Position numbers and translations under genes: made by a program
In this document: in pieces, positions 17,829 through 29,767 of the stretch
How the letters are laid out: every line of letters begins with the position of its first letter
Position numbering within the stretch: position 1 is the first letter of the stretch
The notes under the pieces: generated by a model
Seen by the model: only the letters and a program-made list of their open reading frames with translations
Told to the model about the DNA's origin: nothing
Databases searched by the model: none
From: Pseudocolwellia sp049933045
Lineage (GTDB): Bacteria; Pseudomonadota; Gammaproteobacteria; Enterobacterales; Alteromonadaceae
Assembly: GCF_049933045.1 (NCBI RefSeq)
Contig: NZ_CP187926.1
Span: forward strand, 4,154,001 to 4,218,000
DNA length: 64,000 bases
Direction: 5' to 3'

Positions 17829-18572
17829 TTATTTCTGTTGTGCTAATGACTCAATAGGTGCTCCACCATCAACAGCTGCAGAGAAAGCTAAATCTTTATC
17901 TAAGCCAGCATTTACAGCAGCATTAACAATTGCTTGGTTATGACTCTCATTAGTAGAGCTTACCGCAGTTGAAACTATTTGCTCACCATCATCTGGAAAT
18001 AATAAAAAAGTGTAAGAAACCCATTTAGATACTTTTTCAGGAATCGCCTTAATTAAACCAGATAAAATATCAATCATACGATCTGGGTAGCTAGCCATAG
18101 CACTAGAAATAATATCTTTAGAATGCAGAGGCTCGGTTTGAATAGTTACTCTAACCAGTTGCTCCAAGTTATCTGGATCATGGAATGCAGCAGTAGCTAA
18201 TATTTCTTGAGCATAAGCAGGTTCTGCTTCAACAACTATCTGAATTAACTCTTCGCTAGAAGCAATGTCTTTTTCTAGAACATGCTCCATAACATTACAT
18301 GCAAATACGGGTTGAGCATCTATAGCTCCCAACATTATTTGTTTATAATCTTCAGGATGCAAAGTTAAAGCAATAGATAATACTTTATCAATTTGTTCAG
18401 GGTAGCGAGATAAAATTGACTTAATGCTTTTCCGAACTGAAATTTGTTGCTTAGTTTGTTGAGTTATTAATTGAGTAATAAACGATTCTTGTTTTTTTGT
18501 TATTGCTTCCGATGCAACACTATTAATACTGATAACACTTAAAAGCGACAAAATAAAAAAATACTTCATCAT
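17829..18572 (-). CDS. Secreted protein of ten tandem 15-residue repeats, function unknown
   Basis: 247 residues. A signal peptide spans about residues 1-21 (MMKYFF, hydrophobic core, SVASEA). Residues 58-207 divide without gaps into ten 15-residue units. Nine start with Pro, each with hydrophobic residues at about positions 7-8 and 11-12, for example PEDYKQIMLGAIDAQ, PAYAQEILATAAFHD, PDNLEQLVRVTIQTE and PDRMIDILSGLIKAI. The fourth unit begins IAS instead of Pro. The tail (208-247) is Ala-rich and ends GGAPIESLAQQK. The spacing suggests one short helix per unit stacked as a small solenoid. No known family is recognised. It faces purD across a terminator and lies upstream of, and opposite to, the rRNA operon. 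Confidence 0.72.
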   Translation of the reverse strand: MMKYFFILSLLSVISINSVASEAITKKQESFITQLITQQTKQQISVRKSIKSILSRYPEQIDKVLSIALTLHPEDYKQIMLGAIDAQPVFACNVMEHVLEKDIASSEELIQIVVEAEPAYAQEILATAAFHDPDNLEQLVRVTIQTEPLHSKDIISSAMASYPDRMIDILSGLIKAIPEKVSKWVSYTFLLFPDDGEQIVSTAVSSTNESHNQAIVNAAVNAGLDKDLAFSAAVDGGAPIESLAQQK

Positions 18573-18767
18573 TTGTCCTATTTATTATTGTTGATTATCT
18601 GTTAAATACCATAAAGAAGGTAACCAGCATCCTTACATAATTCTTTAGACACTTCCAACACATTACTCTTAGATCGCCTTAGATACTATAGTTTAGTCTC
18701 TAAAATAAGCATATAGTTCAAATATAAATCAAATAGAAAATAAATCAAAGAAAATACGAAATAAAGC
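18573..18767. other. Upstream region of the repeat-protein gene and rRNA promoters
   Basis: A+T-rich sequence without a coding frame. It should carry the minus-strand promoter of the repeat-protein gene and, at its right end, A/T tracts suited to UP elements or Fis sites for the rRNA promoters. No individual site is certain. Confidence 0.35.
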
Positions 18768-18795
18768 TTGCTTGGAATCAAAAGATCGTTAGAAT
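18768..18795 (+). promoter_or_regulatory. Upstream rRNA operon promoter
   Basis: TTGCTT (18768-18773), 16-base spacer, TAGAAT (18790-18795), then GCGCTCC. The -10 and G+C-rich discriminator repeat those of the second promoter, which supports a tandem pair. Confidence 0.6.
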
Positions 18796-18971
18796 GCGCT
18801 CCACTTCTTAAGGGGAACCAAGAGAAGGTAAGTATAGGAAATACTTAGTTCACTTAATATGGAAAGCCAAGTGAGAGTTTTGAACTGTTTAGTTAAGCTT
18901 AACTGATTAATTAGACATGAGATAACTTAGAATTTGATTTGAAATTAAATCAAAAAGAATTCAAAAAGTTG

Positions 18972-18999
18972 TTGACATCAAAACTGAGTTGCGTAGAAT
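18972..18999 (+). promoter_or_regulatory. Main rRNA operon promoter
   Basis: Consensus -35 TTGACA (18972-18977), 16-base spacer and -10 TAGAAT (18994-18999), followed by GCGCATCTCGC. A G+C-rich discriminator of this kind is typical of stringently controlled rRNA promoters. Confidence 0.8.
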
Positions 19000-19077
19000 G
19001 CGCATCTCGCTTCAGGCAAGGCCTGCAGCAACAAGAGCTTAACGAATGCGATTAACCTCTTTATTCTCAATGAGAAT

Positions 19078-19089
19078 ATTTCTTTAACA
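19078..19089 (+). promoter_or_regulatory. BoxA antitermination element of the rRNA leader
   Basis: ATTTCTTTAACA matches the bacterial BoxA pattern. A second copy lies at 21187-21198 before 23S. Confidence 0.65.
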
Positions 19090-19094
19090 ATTAG

Positions 19095-19340
19095 TTATCA
19101 TGCAATTTGTGTGAACACTCACATTAAGATTGATTTTACATAGTCGGCCTTTTTACTTGGTATTTATATCAGTGTTTAGGAAGACGTAAAACAGCTTATG
19201 TTGAATGTCACACAAAAAAGTATGATTTGATATTTATATCAAATCATACGTTTTATGTAGTTATCTACTTATGTAGGTAACACGACAGAATTCATTGAGC
19301 AGTAACACATCGCTTGCGATGAGGTTACACAAACGATTTA
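19095..19340 (+). other. 16S precursor leader with processing stem and internal hairpin
   Basis: Bases 19095-19121 pair with 20935-20961 after 16S (arms of 27 bases with one mismatch), the expected RNase III processing stem. Inside the leader, 19220-19249 forms a 13-bp perfect hairpin GTATGATTTGATA / TATCAAATCATAC with a four-base loop. Confidence 0.7.
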
Positions 19341-19341
19341 T

Positions 19342-20887
<1,546 letters not shown>

Positions 20888-20999
20888 TCTTGAAGTAAAA
20901 CGTTTTAATGGAATTTACATGCAAATGTACTTTCTGAGTGTTCACACAAATTGCCTGATAACGAAATTGAAGAAGTGCACAGCTCTTATAGCAATATAA
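20888..20999 (+). other. 16S-tRNA spacer
   Basis: Contains the 3' arm of the 16S processing stem (20935-20961). A TAAAACGTTTTA palindrome at 20896-20907 is probably coincidental. Confidence 0.6.
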
Positions 21000-21075
21000 G
21001 GGGCTATAGCTCAGCTGGGAGAGCGCCTGCCTTGCACGCAGGAGGTCAGCAGTTCGATCCTGCTTAGCTCCACCA
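21000..21075 (+). tRNA. tRNA-Ala (anticodon TGC)
   Basis: 76 bases including encoded CCA. The acceptor stem is GGGGCTA with TAGCTCC, D-arm GCTCAGCTGGGAGAGC, anticodon loop CTTGCAC with TGC, and T-arm AGCAG TTCGATC CTGCT. It sits in the 16S-23S spacer, where many gammaproteobacterial operons carry tRNA-Ile(GAT) plus tRNA-Ala; here only Ala is present. Confidence 0.96.
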
Positions 21076-21483
21076 CTTCTTCTTTAAAGAAAGAGACCAA
21101 ATTTAACGTATCTCAACGTGTAAAATGAGATGGTTTAAATTTGGTTTTTTAAACCAAATTTTTCAGTCGAATGCGTACTGGAAATTGATTCTTTAACAAT
21201 CTGGAAAGCTGATATAAATACCGGTATTTATATAGCACTCAACGGTGTCGCGCTGTTGTTTGTACGTTATAAATACCAAGCTGTTGTTACTTCTTTTATC
21301 GGGAAGTAATAATGGTGATTATGTTTCCTCCTCGGAAATGTAATCAACCCGATAAAACCGTAAGGTTTTATCAACTCTTATTCAAGACACACTTTGTGTG
21401 CGTGAAAATGTCAGACTTTACAATTGGGAAGGTTTTGTCACCTTCTTGTACTGAATATCTTTCGAGACTATTTAGGGTTGTAT
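21076..21483 (+). other. tRNA-23S spacer with BoxA and palindrome
   Basis: Holds a BoxA-like GATTCTTTAACA (21187-21198), a perfect 22-bp palindrome at 21212-21233 centred on ACCGGT, and from 21467 the 5' arm of the 23S processing stem (pairing with 24371-24395). No gene. Confidence 0.6.
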
Positions 21484-24379
<2,896 letters not shown>

Positions 24380-24627
24380 ACAACACCTAAATAGTTTTGG
24401 CTATGAAGTGAATTGTATGAAGTTTGACAAAATTACCGAGAGGTAGGTGTAGGAATACACCATCGCGTATATAAAATGTGCGAATAAGAGATTAAAATGT
24501 ATTTATATTGAACATTGTATAGGACGTCCATCGCTCCTGCCATCCATGGCATTGCGATATTAGTACATCCTGTACGTCAGCTTTCTAAGATTTTAAATCT
24601 TGTTATTAATTTAACAAGTACAGTTTT
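24380..24627 (+). repeat. 23S-5S spacer with REP-like palindrome cluster
   Basis: Three short palindromes lie within 54 bases: GGACGTCC (24522-24529), GCCATCCATGGC (24539-24550) and GTACATCCTGTAC (24563-24575). They are flanked by imperfectly complementary A+T-rich arms around 24489 and 24590. The ATCC loops and the GCTCCTGC string also occur in the MITE-like element at 8994-9356, suggesting an inserted repeat of the same family. Confidence 0.5.
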
Positions 24628-24744
24628 TGTCTAGCGACAATAGCGACATGGCCCCACCTGATCCCATTCCGAACTCAGAAGTGAAACGTGTTAGCGCCGA
24701 TGGTAGTGTGGGAGTTCCCATGTGAGAGTAGGACATTGCTAGGC
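24628..24744 (+). rRNA. rrf: 5S ribosomal RNA
   Basis: About 117 bases. Conserved core CCGAACTCAGAAGTGAAACG and GCGCCGATGGTAGTGTGGG, with a terminal stem between TCTAGCGAC and TTGCTAGG. Confidence 0.93.
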
Positions 24745-24757
24745 TTCTATTTCAAAG

Positions 24758-24788
24758 AAAAGGCTATCCTAACGGATAGCCTTTTTTT
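24758..24788 (+). terminator. rRNA operon terminator
   Basis: Stem AAAGGCTATCC / GGATAGCCTTT with a TAAC loop and a run of seven T, 14 bases after 5S. Confidence 0.9.
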
Positions 24789-25043
24789 GTGGGTAAAATA
24801 AAGTGGACCTAATGACTTGGTTGGTCATAAGTGATTATTGTTCTTCATGTATACATAAGCATATTCGTGTGTGCTAGCAGACCGGCACTCTTGCTCATCT
24901 CGACAACGGCTCCAGCTTTTTTCTCATTCTTTACATTCATGTATTTCATTCCTAATATTCTTTTAATGATGATTTATAACTTTCTCTACTTATGTAGGAA
25001 CTGATGTATAATATGTTTTTGATAATTTTTTAAAGGTTTGTTT

Positions 25044-25928
25044 GTGTCTGAAGATCTAAAGCGCCTCAATAAATACATTAGTGATTCTGGTTTCTGCTCA
25101 AGACGTGAGGCGGATAAGCTTATCGAGAAAGCTAGAGTAACTATTAATGGTAAAATCCCCGAGTTAGGTACTAAGGTCGCTTCTAGTGATGAAGTACGTG
25201 TTGATGGTTTTATCGTTGAACAAGTTGCTAAAAATAAATCAGATCGTATATACATTGCCTATAACAAACCTGTTGGTATTACTTGTACTACTGAATCTCA
25301 TGTTCGCGGCAATATTATTGAGGCTATTGGGCATAAAAAAAGAATATTCCCTATTGGTCGTTTAGATAAACCTTCTGAAGGCTTAATCTTTTTAACCAGT
25401 GATGGAGATATTGTTAATAAGATTTTAAGAGCTGAGAATGCTCACGATAAAGAATATATTGTTAGTGTGGATAAGCCGATAAGTGAACGTTTTATTCAGC
25501 GTATGTCTAAAGGTGTTCCTATATTAGGAACTATCACTAAACCTTGTCTCGTTAATGTACAAAGTAAATATACCTTTAAGATTATTCTTACTCAGGGATT
25601 AAACCGTCAAATCCGTCGTATGTGTGAATATTTAGATTACGAAGTATTAACGTTGAAACGCTCACGTATTATGAGCGTGGAACTCGGTGATCTTAAAAGT
25701 GGTGAATGGCGTTATCTTTCAACATCTGAAATGGATGAAATAAATTCTGCCGTTGCTGGATCATCTAAAACTGCTTTAGAAACAGCAACGCCTAAAATGG
25801 TCGTTGAAGATGAAAATGAAGTCGAAACAATCACTAAAGTTGATACAAAAGAATTGAAGTTTACTTCTAAAAAAGTAACAGCTTCAAACAAAGCTGAAAG
25901 TCGTAATAAGTTATCTTTAAAAAAATAA
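25044..25928 (+). CDS. rluF: 23S rRNA pseudouridine synthase, RluF-like
   Basis: 294 residues from the GTG at 25044, chosen over a TTG two codons upstream because AAAGG (25032-25036) is well spaced for it. An S4 RNA-binding domain (RLNKYISDSGFCSRREADKL) is followed by an RsuA/RluB/E/F-type synthase domain. The catalytic Asp lies in IGRLDKPSEGLIFLTSDGD, with LTQGLNRQIRRMCEY further on. RluF modifies U2604 of 23S rRNA. The last ~50 residues are a Lys/Thr/Glu-rich tail without a recognisable fold. RluE or RluB specificity cannot be fully excluded. Confidence 0.85.
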   Translation: MSEDLKRLNKYISDSGFCSRREADKLIEKARVTINGKIPELGTKVASSDEVRVDGFIVEQVAKNKSDRIYIAYNKPVGITCTTESHVRGNIIEAIGHKKRIFPIGRLDKPSEGLIFLTSDGDIVNKILRAENAHDKEYIVSVDKPISERFIQRMSKGVPILGTITKPCLVNVQSKYTFKIILTQGLNRQIRRMCEYLDYEVLTLKRSRIMSVELGDLKSGEWRYLSTSEMDEINSAVAGSSKTALETATPKMVVEDENEVETITKVDTKELKFTSKKVTASNKAESRNKLSLKK

Positions 25929-25980
25929 TCTGACTTCCATTGTCATGATTATATTTAAACGCAGCTCAACAAGTTGATGT

Positions 25981-27858
25981 TTACACTGCGCCTAATGATA
26001 ACTGTAATTCTTCTAGTACATTAGGATCATCGATGGTTGAAGGTATTTGATATTCTTCACCATCGACAATTTGTCTTATGGTTTTTCTTAATATCTTTCC
26101 TGACCTTGTTTTAGGTAATCGCTGAACTACGTGAACATCTTTCAAGCTTGCAATCGGTCCTATTTTTTCTCGTATTGAACTCTTTAACTGTGATGTGAGT
26201 TCATCATTAGACAAGTCTACATTGTTTTTCATTACGACGAGTGCTGAAGGTATTTGTCCTTTAATAGGGCAGTGACCACCAATTACCGCACACTCGGCAA
26301 TAGATGGATGATTAGATATAACTTCTTCTATTTCCCCTGTAGACATTCGATGTCCAGCAACGTTAATAATATCGTCAGTTCTTCCCATGATAAAAAGGTA
26401 GTCGTCTTTATCAATGTATCCGCCGTCGCCCGTTACATAATAACCAGGGAAGGTATTTAGATAACCCTCTTTAAATCGTTCTGCATTCTGCCAAATAGTA
26501 CTTAAACAACCTGGAGGTAGTGGTAGCTTAATTGCTATATTTCCTTCTTCTCCTTTGGCCAACTCATTACCTAATCCATCAAGGACTTTAATATCGTAGC
26601 CAGGAGTTGCCAGACCTGCTGAGCCTGCTTTTGTTTTTTTAGTTTCAATACCATAAGGAATTGAAGCGATTGCCCAACCTGTTTCTGTTTGCCACCAGTG
26701 ATCGATTACAGGTAGATGAGTTTTATCTTTTAGCCATTGATATGTTGCCGGATCTAATCGTTCACCTGCTAGGTATAAACGTTTTAGATTTGATAAATCA
26801 TATTTTTGAATTAGATCAGCATTAGGGTCTTCTTTACATATTGCTCTAAAGGCTGTTGGCGCACTGAATAATGCTTTTACATTATACTCTTCACAAACTC
26901 GCCAGAAGGTTCCTGCATCAGGGGTGAAAACAGGCTTACCTTCAAATAGCACTGTTGTGCAACCCGCAATAAGTGGTGCATAAACGATATATGAATGACC
27001 AACCACCCAACCCACATCTGAGGCTGCCCAAAATACTTCACCTTCATTAATATCGTAAATAGCTTTCATACTATATTTCATTGCTACAGCATGTGAACCG
27101 TTATCACGAACGACACCTTTAGGCTTACCTGTTGTGCCTGATGTGTAGAGTATATATAGGGGATCTGTTGCATTCACAGCAACAGGTTCAACTTCAGCTG
27201 AGTTTTCTATTAATGATGCCCAGCTATGATCTCTGCCATCTACCAAGCTAGCTTCTATTAAGTCTCTTTGGTAAATAATACACGAAGAAGGTTTGTATTG
27301 AGCCAATTCAATGGCTTGATCAATCATAGGTTTGTACGGTATGACTTTCTGTATTTCTACTCCGCAGCTTGCAGAAACAATTACTTTTGGTTGAGCATCG
27401 TCTATTCGGATTGCTAATTCGTGAGCAGAAAATCCACCAAAAACGACAGAGTGAATTGCACCTATGCGAGCACATGCCAACATAGCGATTGCAGCTTGGG
27501 GGATCATCGGCATATAAATAAGAACGCGATCACCTTTTTCAATATTTTTATTCTTTAGTACACAGGCAAACTTGGCAACTTCATGCTTTAATTCGTGATA
27601 AGTAAATTGCTGTTTAGTGTTAGTCACTGGGGAGTCGTAGATTAACGCTATGGTATCGCCATTACCTTGTTCTATATGATAATCCAAAGCAAGGTATGAG
27701 GTATTGAGCTGACCATCTTCAAACCATTGATAATTGTTTTCGCTATTTTTAGACAATACAATTTTTGGTTTTTTTATCCACTGTATATCGTCAGCCTGTT
27801 TTCTCCAGAAAGCTATAGGATCATTACTTGATTGATTATATTCTTCTTGATAACTCAT
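25981..27858 (-). CDS. prpE: Propionyl-CoA synthetase-like acyl-CoA synthetase
   Basis: 625-residue ANL-superfamily enzyme of the acetyl/propionyl-CoA synthetase group. Signatures are the ATP motif LYTSGTTGKPKGVVRD, WWQTETGW, VTGDGGYIDKDDYLFIMGRTDDIINVAGHRMSTGEIE, and the catalytic Lys in TRSGKILRKTIRQI. The length and the YEEF-type N-terminus resemble PrpE more than Acs. It activates a short-chain acid with ATP and CoA in the cytosol. No other methylcitrate-pathway gene is adjacent, so the physiological acid is uncertain. Confidence 0.85.
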   Translation of the reverse strand: MSYQEEYNQSSNDPIAFWRKQADDIQWIKKPKIVLSKNSENNYQWFEDGQLNTSYLALDYHIEQGNGDTIALIYDSPVTNTKQQFTYHELKHEVAKFACVLKNKNIEKGDRVLIYMPMIPQAAIAMLACARIGAIHSVVFGGFSAHELAIRIDDAQPKVIVSASCGVEIQKVIPYKPMIDQAIELAQYKPSSCIIYQRDLIEASLVDGRDHSWASLIENSAEVEPVAVNATDPLYILYTSGTTGKPKGVVRDNGSHAVAMKYSMKAIYDINEGEVFWAASDVGWVVGHSYIVYAPLIAGCTTVLFEGKPVFTPDAGTFWRVCEEYNVKALFSAPTAFRAICKEDPNADLIQKYDLSNLKRLYLAGERLDPATYQWLKDKTHLPVIDHWWQTETGWAIASIPYGIETKKTKAGSAGLATPGYDIKVLDGLGNELAKGEEGNIAIKLPLPPGCLSTIWQNAERFKEGYLNTFPGYYVTGDGGYIDKDDYLFIMGRTDDIINVAGHRMSTGEIEEVISNHPSIAECAVIGGHCPIKGQIPSALVVMKNNVDLSNDELTSQLKSSIREKIGPIASLKDVHVVQRLPKTRSGKILRKTIRQIVDGEEYQIPSTIDDPNVLEELQLSLGAV

Positions 27859-28000
27859 GGTTCTTACCTTGGTGGATAGATAATAACCAGTTTAGAGATT
27901 GCTAGCGGAACACACCATTAGACCTTTGGCTAATGACTTGAACTCCCAATTTATAGGCTTATGTCTATTCATTGGAAGTGTTTTAAGTGAGGAATTACTT

Positions 28001-28888
28001 TTATAAATTGAGTAAATTAGCAGGAGAGTATTGATCGGTAAGTACTTTAGTATCTTTAGGCCAATCCATATTATCTTTTGTAGAAACCATATTTCGACTT
28101 AATGCTTTTATATCAACACCAAAAGGTTTTAATAATGGCGTTAGCTTTTCAACTCGTGCTTGAATAAGTTCTTTACTAGGTTCTTCAGCGTAGCCGGCCA
28201 ATATTATTCTATTGCTATTGCGTTTATTACTTACGTTAATGAAGTCGCCAAAAACATCAAAATATGTTGCTGATTCATGATTGTACAATTTGCTGATAGA
28301 AAAGGTATTCGCGGAAATTACACCTTTATCAGATAAAATGCTTTGAGTTTCTTCAAAGAACTCTTTCGTTAATAAATGCTCAGGAATATAGTCACCATTA
28401 AAAGCATCTAAAATTATCCAGTCGTATTTTTGTTTTTTCAGCTGTGCACGTTTAATGAAGATACGACCATCTTGAGTCGCAGATGTTATTTTGTCATTTT
28501 CAAAAAATCCAAAATATTCGCGGGCAACACTTGTAACTGCAGGATCTATTTCTACATTGTCGATATATGCATCAGGATAAATTTGATGAATGGTGTTTGA
28601 TAAGGTTCCACCACCTAAACCAATAATGAGAACTTTTTTCGGGTTATCTATCATTAATAAACTTGAAAAAACTAGCTTAGTATAATTAAACACAAGCTTG
28701 TTTGGGTTATCTTTAAATATACAACTTTGATTGGTTTTACTGCTTTTAGTATTAAACTTTAAGCAGCGCTGATTACCTTTTTCATCAACAATTATATTCC
28801 GATATAAAGAGCGTTCACTGTGTATTACCTTTGAGAAACTCATAGTAGGTAATAATATTAAAACGATAAGACTTAGATATTTGAACAT
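28001..28888 (-). CDS. Exported spermidine synthase-like protein
   Basis: 295 residues with a hydrophobic N-terminus (residues ~1-19, signal peptide or anchor). The remainder has the aminopropyltransferase/methyltransferase fold: VLIIGLGGGTLSNTI as the nucleotide motif, IDNVEIDPAVTSVAREYF, and YDWIILDAFNGDYIPEHLLT. The catalytic segment differs from true SpeE (D-x-x-x-P with substrate acids), so polyamine synthesis is doubtful. It follows by 34 bases a gene for a small membrane protein that matches the membrane half of fused proteins of this kind. The two probably act together at the inner membrane. Substrate unknown. Confidence 0.72.
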   Translation of the reverse strand: MFKYLSLIVLILLPTMSFSKVIHSERSLYRNIIVDEKGNQRCLKFNTKSSKTNQSCIFKDNPNKLVFNYTKLVFSSLLMIDNPKKVLIIGLGGGTLSNTIHQIYPDAYIDNVEIDPAVTSVAREYFGFFENDKITSATQDGRIFIKRAQLKKQKYDWIILDAFNGDYIPEHLLTKEFFEETQSILSDKGVISANTFSISKLYNHESATYFDVFGDFINVSNKRNSNRIILAGYAEEPSKELIQARVEKLTPLLKPFGVDIKALSRNMVSTKDNMDWPKDTKVLTDQYSPANLLNL

Positions 28889-28922
28889 GTGAACCTCTTA
28901 TTTACTTTGTGCTTAGGTTGTA

Positions 28923-29567
28923 TTAATTAGATGTTGCTGTATTAGCTGTGGTTTTCATATGCATTTTAAATACAGTTTTATGTAAAGCTATAGCCAGTAA
29001 ACCTAATAAACCTAATGTCAGGCTAAAGCCTAAAATAATGTCGTTTACGTTAAAGGCGAGCACCATGTAGAAAGAAGTAATTATTGTACCGAGTGCGCTG
29101 CCTAACGTACTTACAAAATAAAGTATGCCTGCTACTTGTCCGCTTTTCTCACTGTCTGTTACCAGTAAGCGAACAGAGTAAGGGGATATCATACCGAGAA
29201 TAATGGTTGGAATAAAAAATAATACCATCGAGGCGAGTAATGAACCGTATCGGCTATCTTCAACATGAGTAAAAATCAGCTCCATTAATTCTTGAGAAAA
29301 GAAAACAATAGGCAAAACGGTAATACTAGCGAAGATGAATATTAATCCATAGCGCGTTAAGGATGCATTTTTTGTAGACAGCTTACCGCCAATTAAATAG
29401 CCGAATGATAAGCTGAGCATGAATACAGTAATAATACTGCCCCAAATATGAACGCTGCTACCAAAGAATGGCGCGAGTATTCGTCCGCCCAATAATTCAA
29501 TTCCCATGATGCTAAAACCACTGGAAAAAGCTAAAAAATAGATCAAGGCATTCGTTTTTGAAATCAT
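28923..29567 (-). CDS. Membrane partner of the spermidine synthase-like protein
   Basis: 214 residues with about six transmembrane segments. It begins MISKTNALIYFLAFSSGFSI and contains IMGIELLGGRILAPFFGSSVHIWG, a signature of the membrane domain found fused in front of spermidine synthase-like domains in many bacteria. Here the two halves are separate genes in the same order. Function unknown. Confidence 0.7.
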   Translation of the reverse strand: MISKTNALIYFLAFSSGFSIMGIELLGGRILAPFFGSSVHIWGSIITVFMLSLSFGYLIGGKLSTKNASLTRYGLIFIFASITVLPIVFFSQELMELIFTHVEDSRYGSLLASMVLFFIPTIILGMISPYSVRLLVTDSEKSGQVAGILYFVSTLGSALGTIITSFYMVLAFNVNDIILGFSLTLGLLGLLAIALHKTVFKMHMKTTANTATSN

Positions 29568-29676
29568 GTAATTGTCAGTATTTTAAGGAGTTATCAGATG
29601 GTTATTATCTTAACTTGATGATTCATAGTTAGCTAGTAGTAAAAGTGAGGAGTTCCTGCTTGATTAAAAGAAACAA

Positions 29677-29712
29677 AAAAAGAGTCTACAAACAACGTAG
29701 ACTCTTTGAGCG
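29677..29712 (-). terminator. Terminator downstream of the TonB-dependent receptor gene
   Basis: Stem AAAGAGTCTAC / GTAGACTCTTT with a seven-base loop. On the minus strand the stem is followed by T residues, 56 bases after the receptor stop. An imperfect inverted repeat of ATACCAAT/ATTGGT type at 29721-29757 lies between. Confidence 0.72.
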
Positions 29713-29767
29713 GGGATTTATAATACCAATTAGAATAGTGAATTAATCATATTGGTCTTTTTATTCA

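Noticed and set aside
20896..20907. TAAAACGTTTTA palindrome as an alginate operator
   Set aside because: It is in the transcribed rRNA spacer just after 16S, where a repressor site makes no sense; taken as coincidence and as a warning about the motif's specificity.
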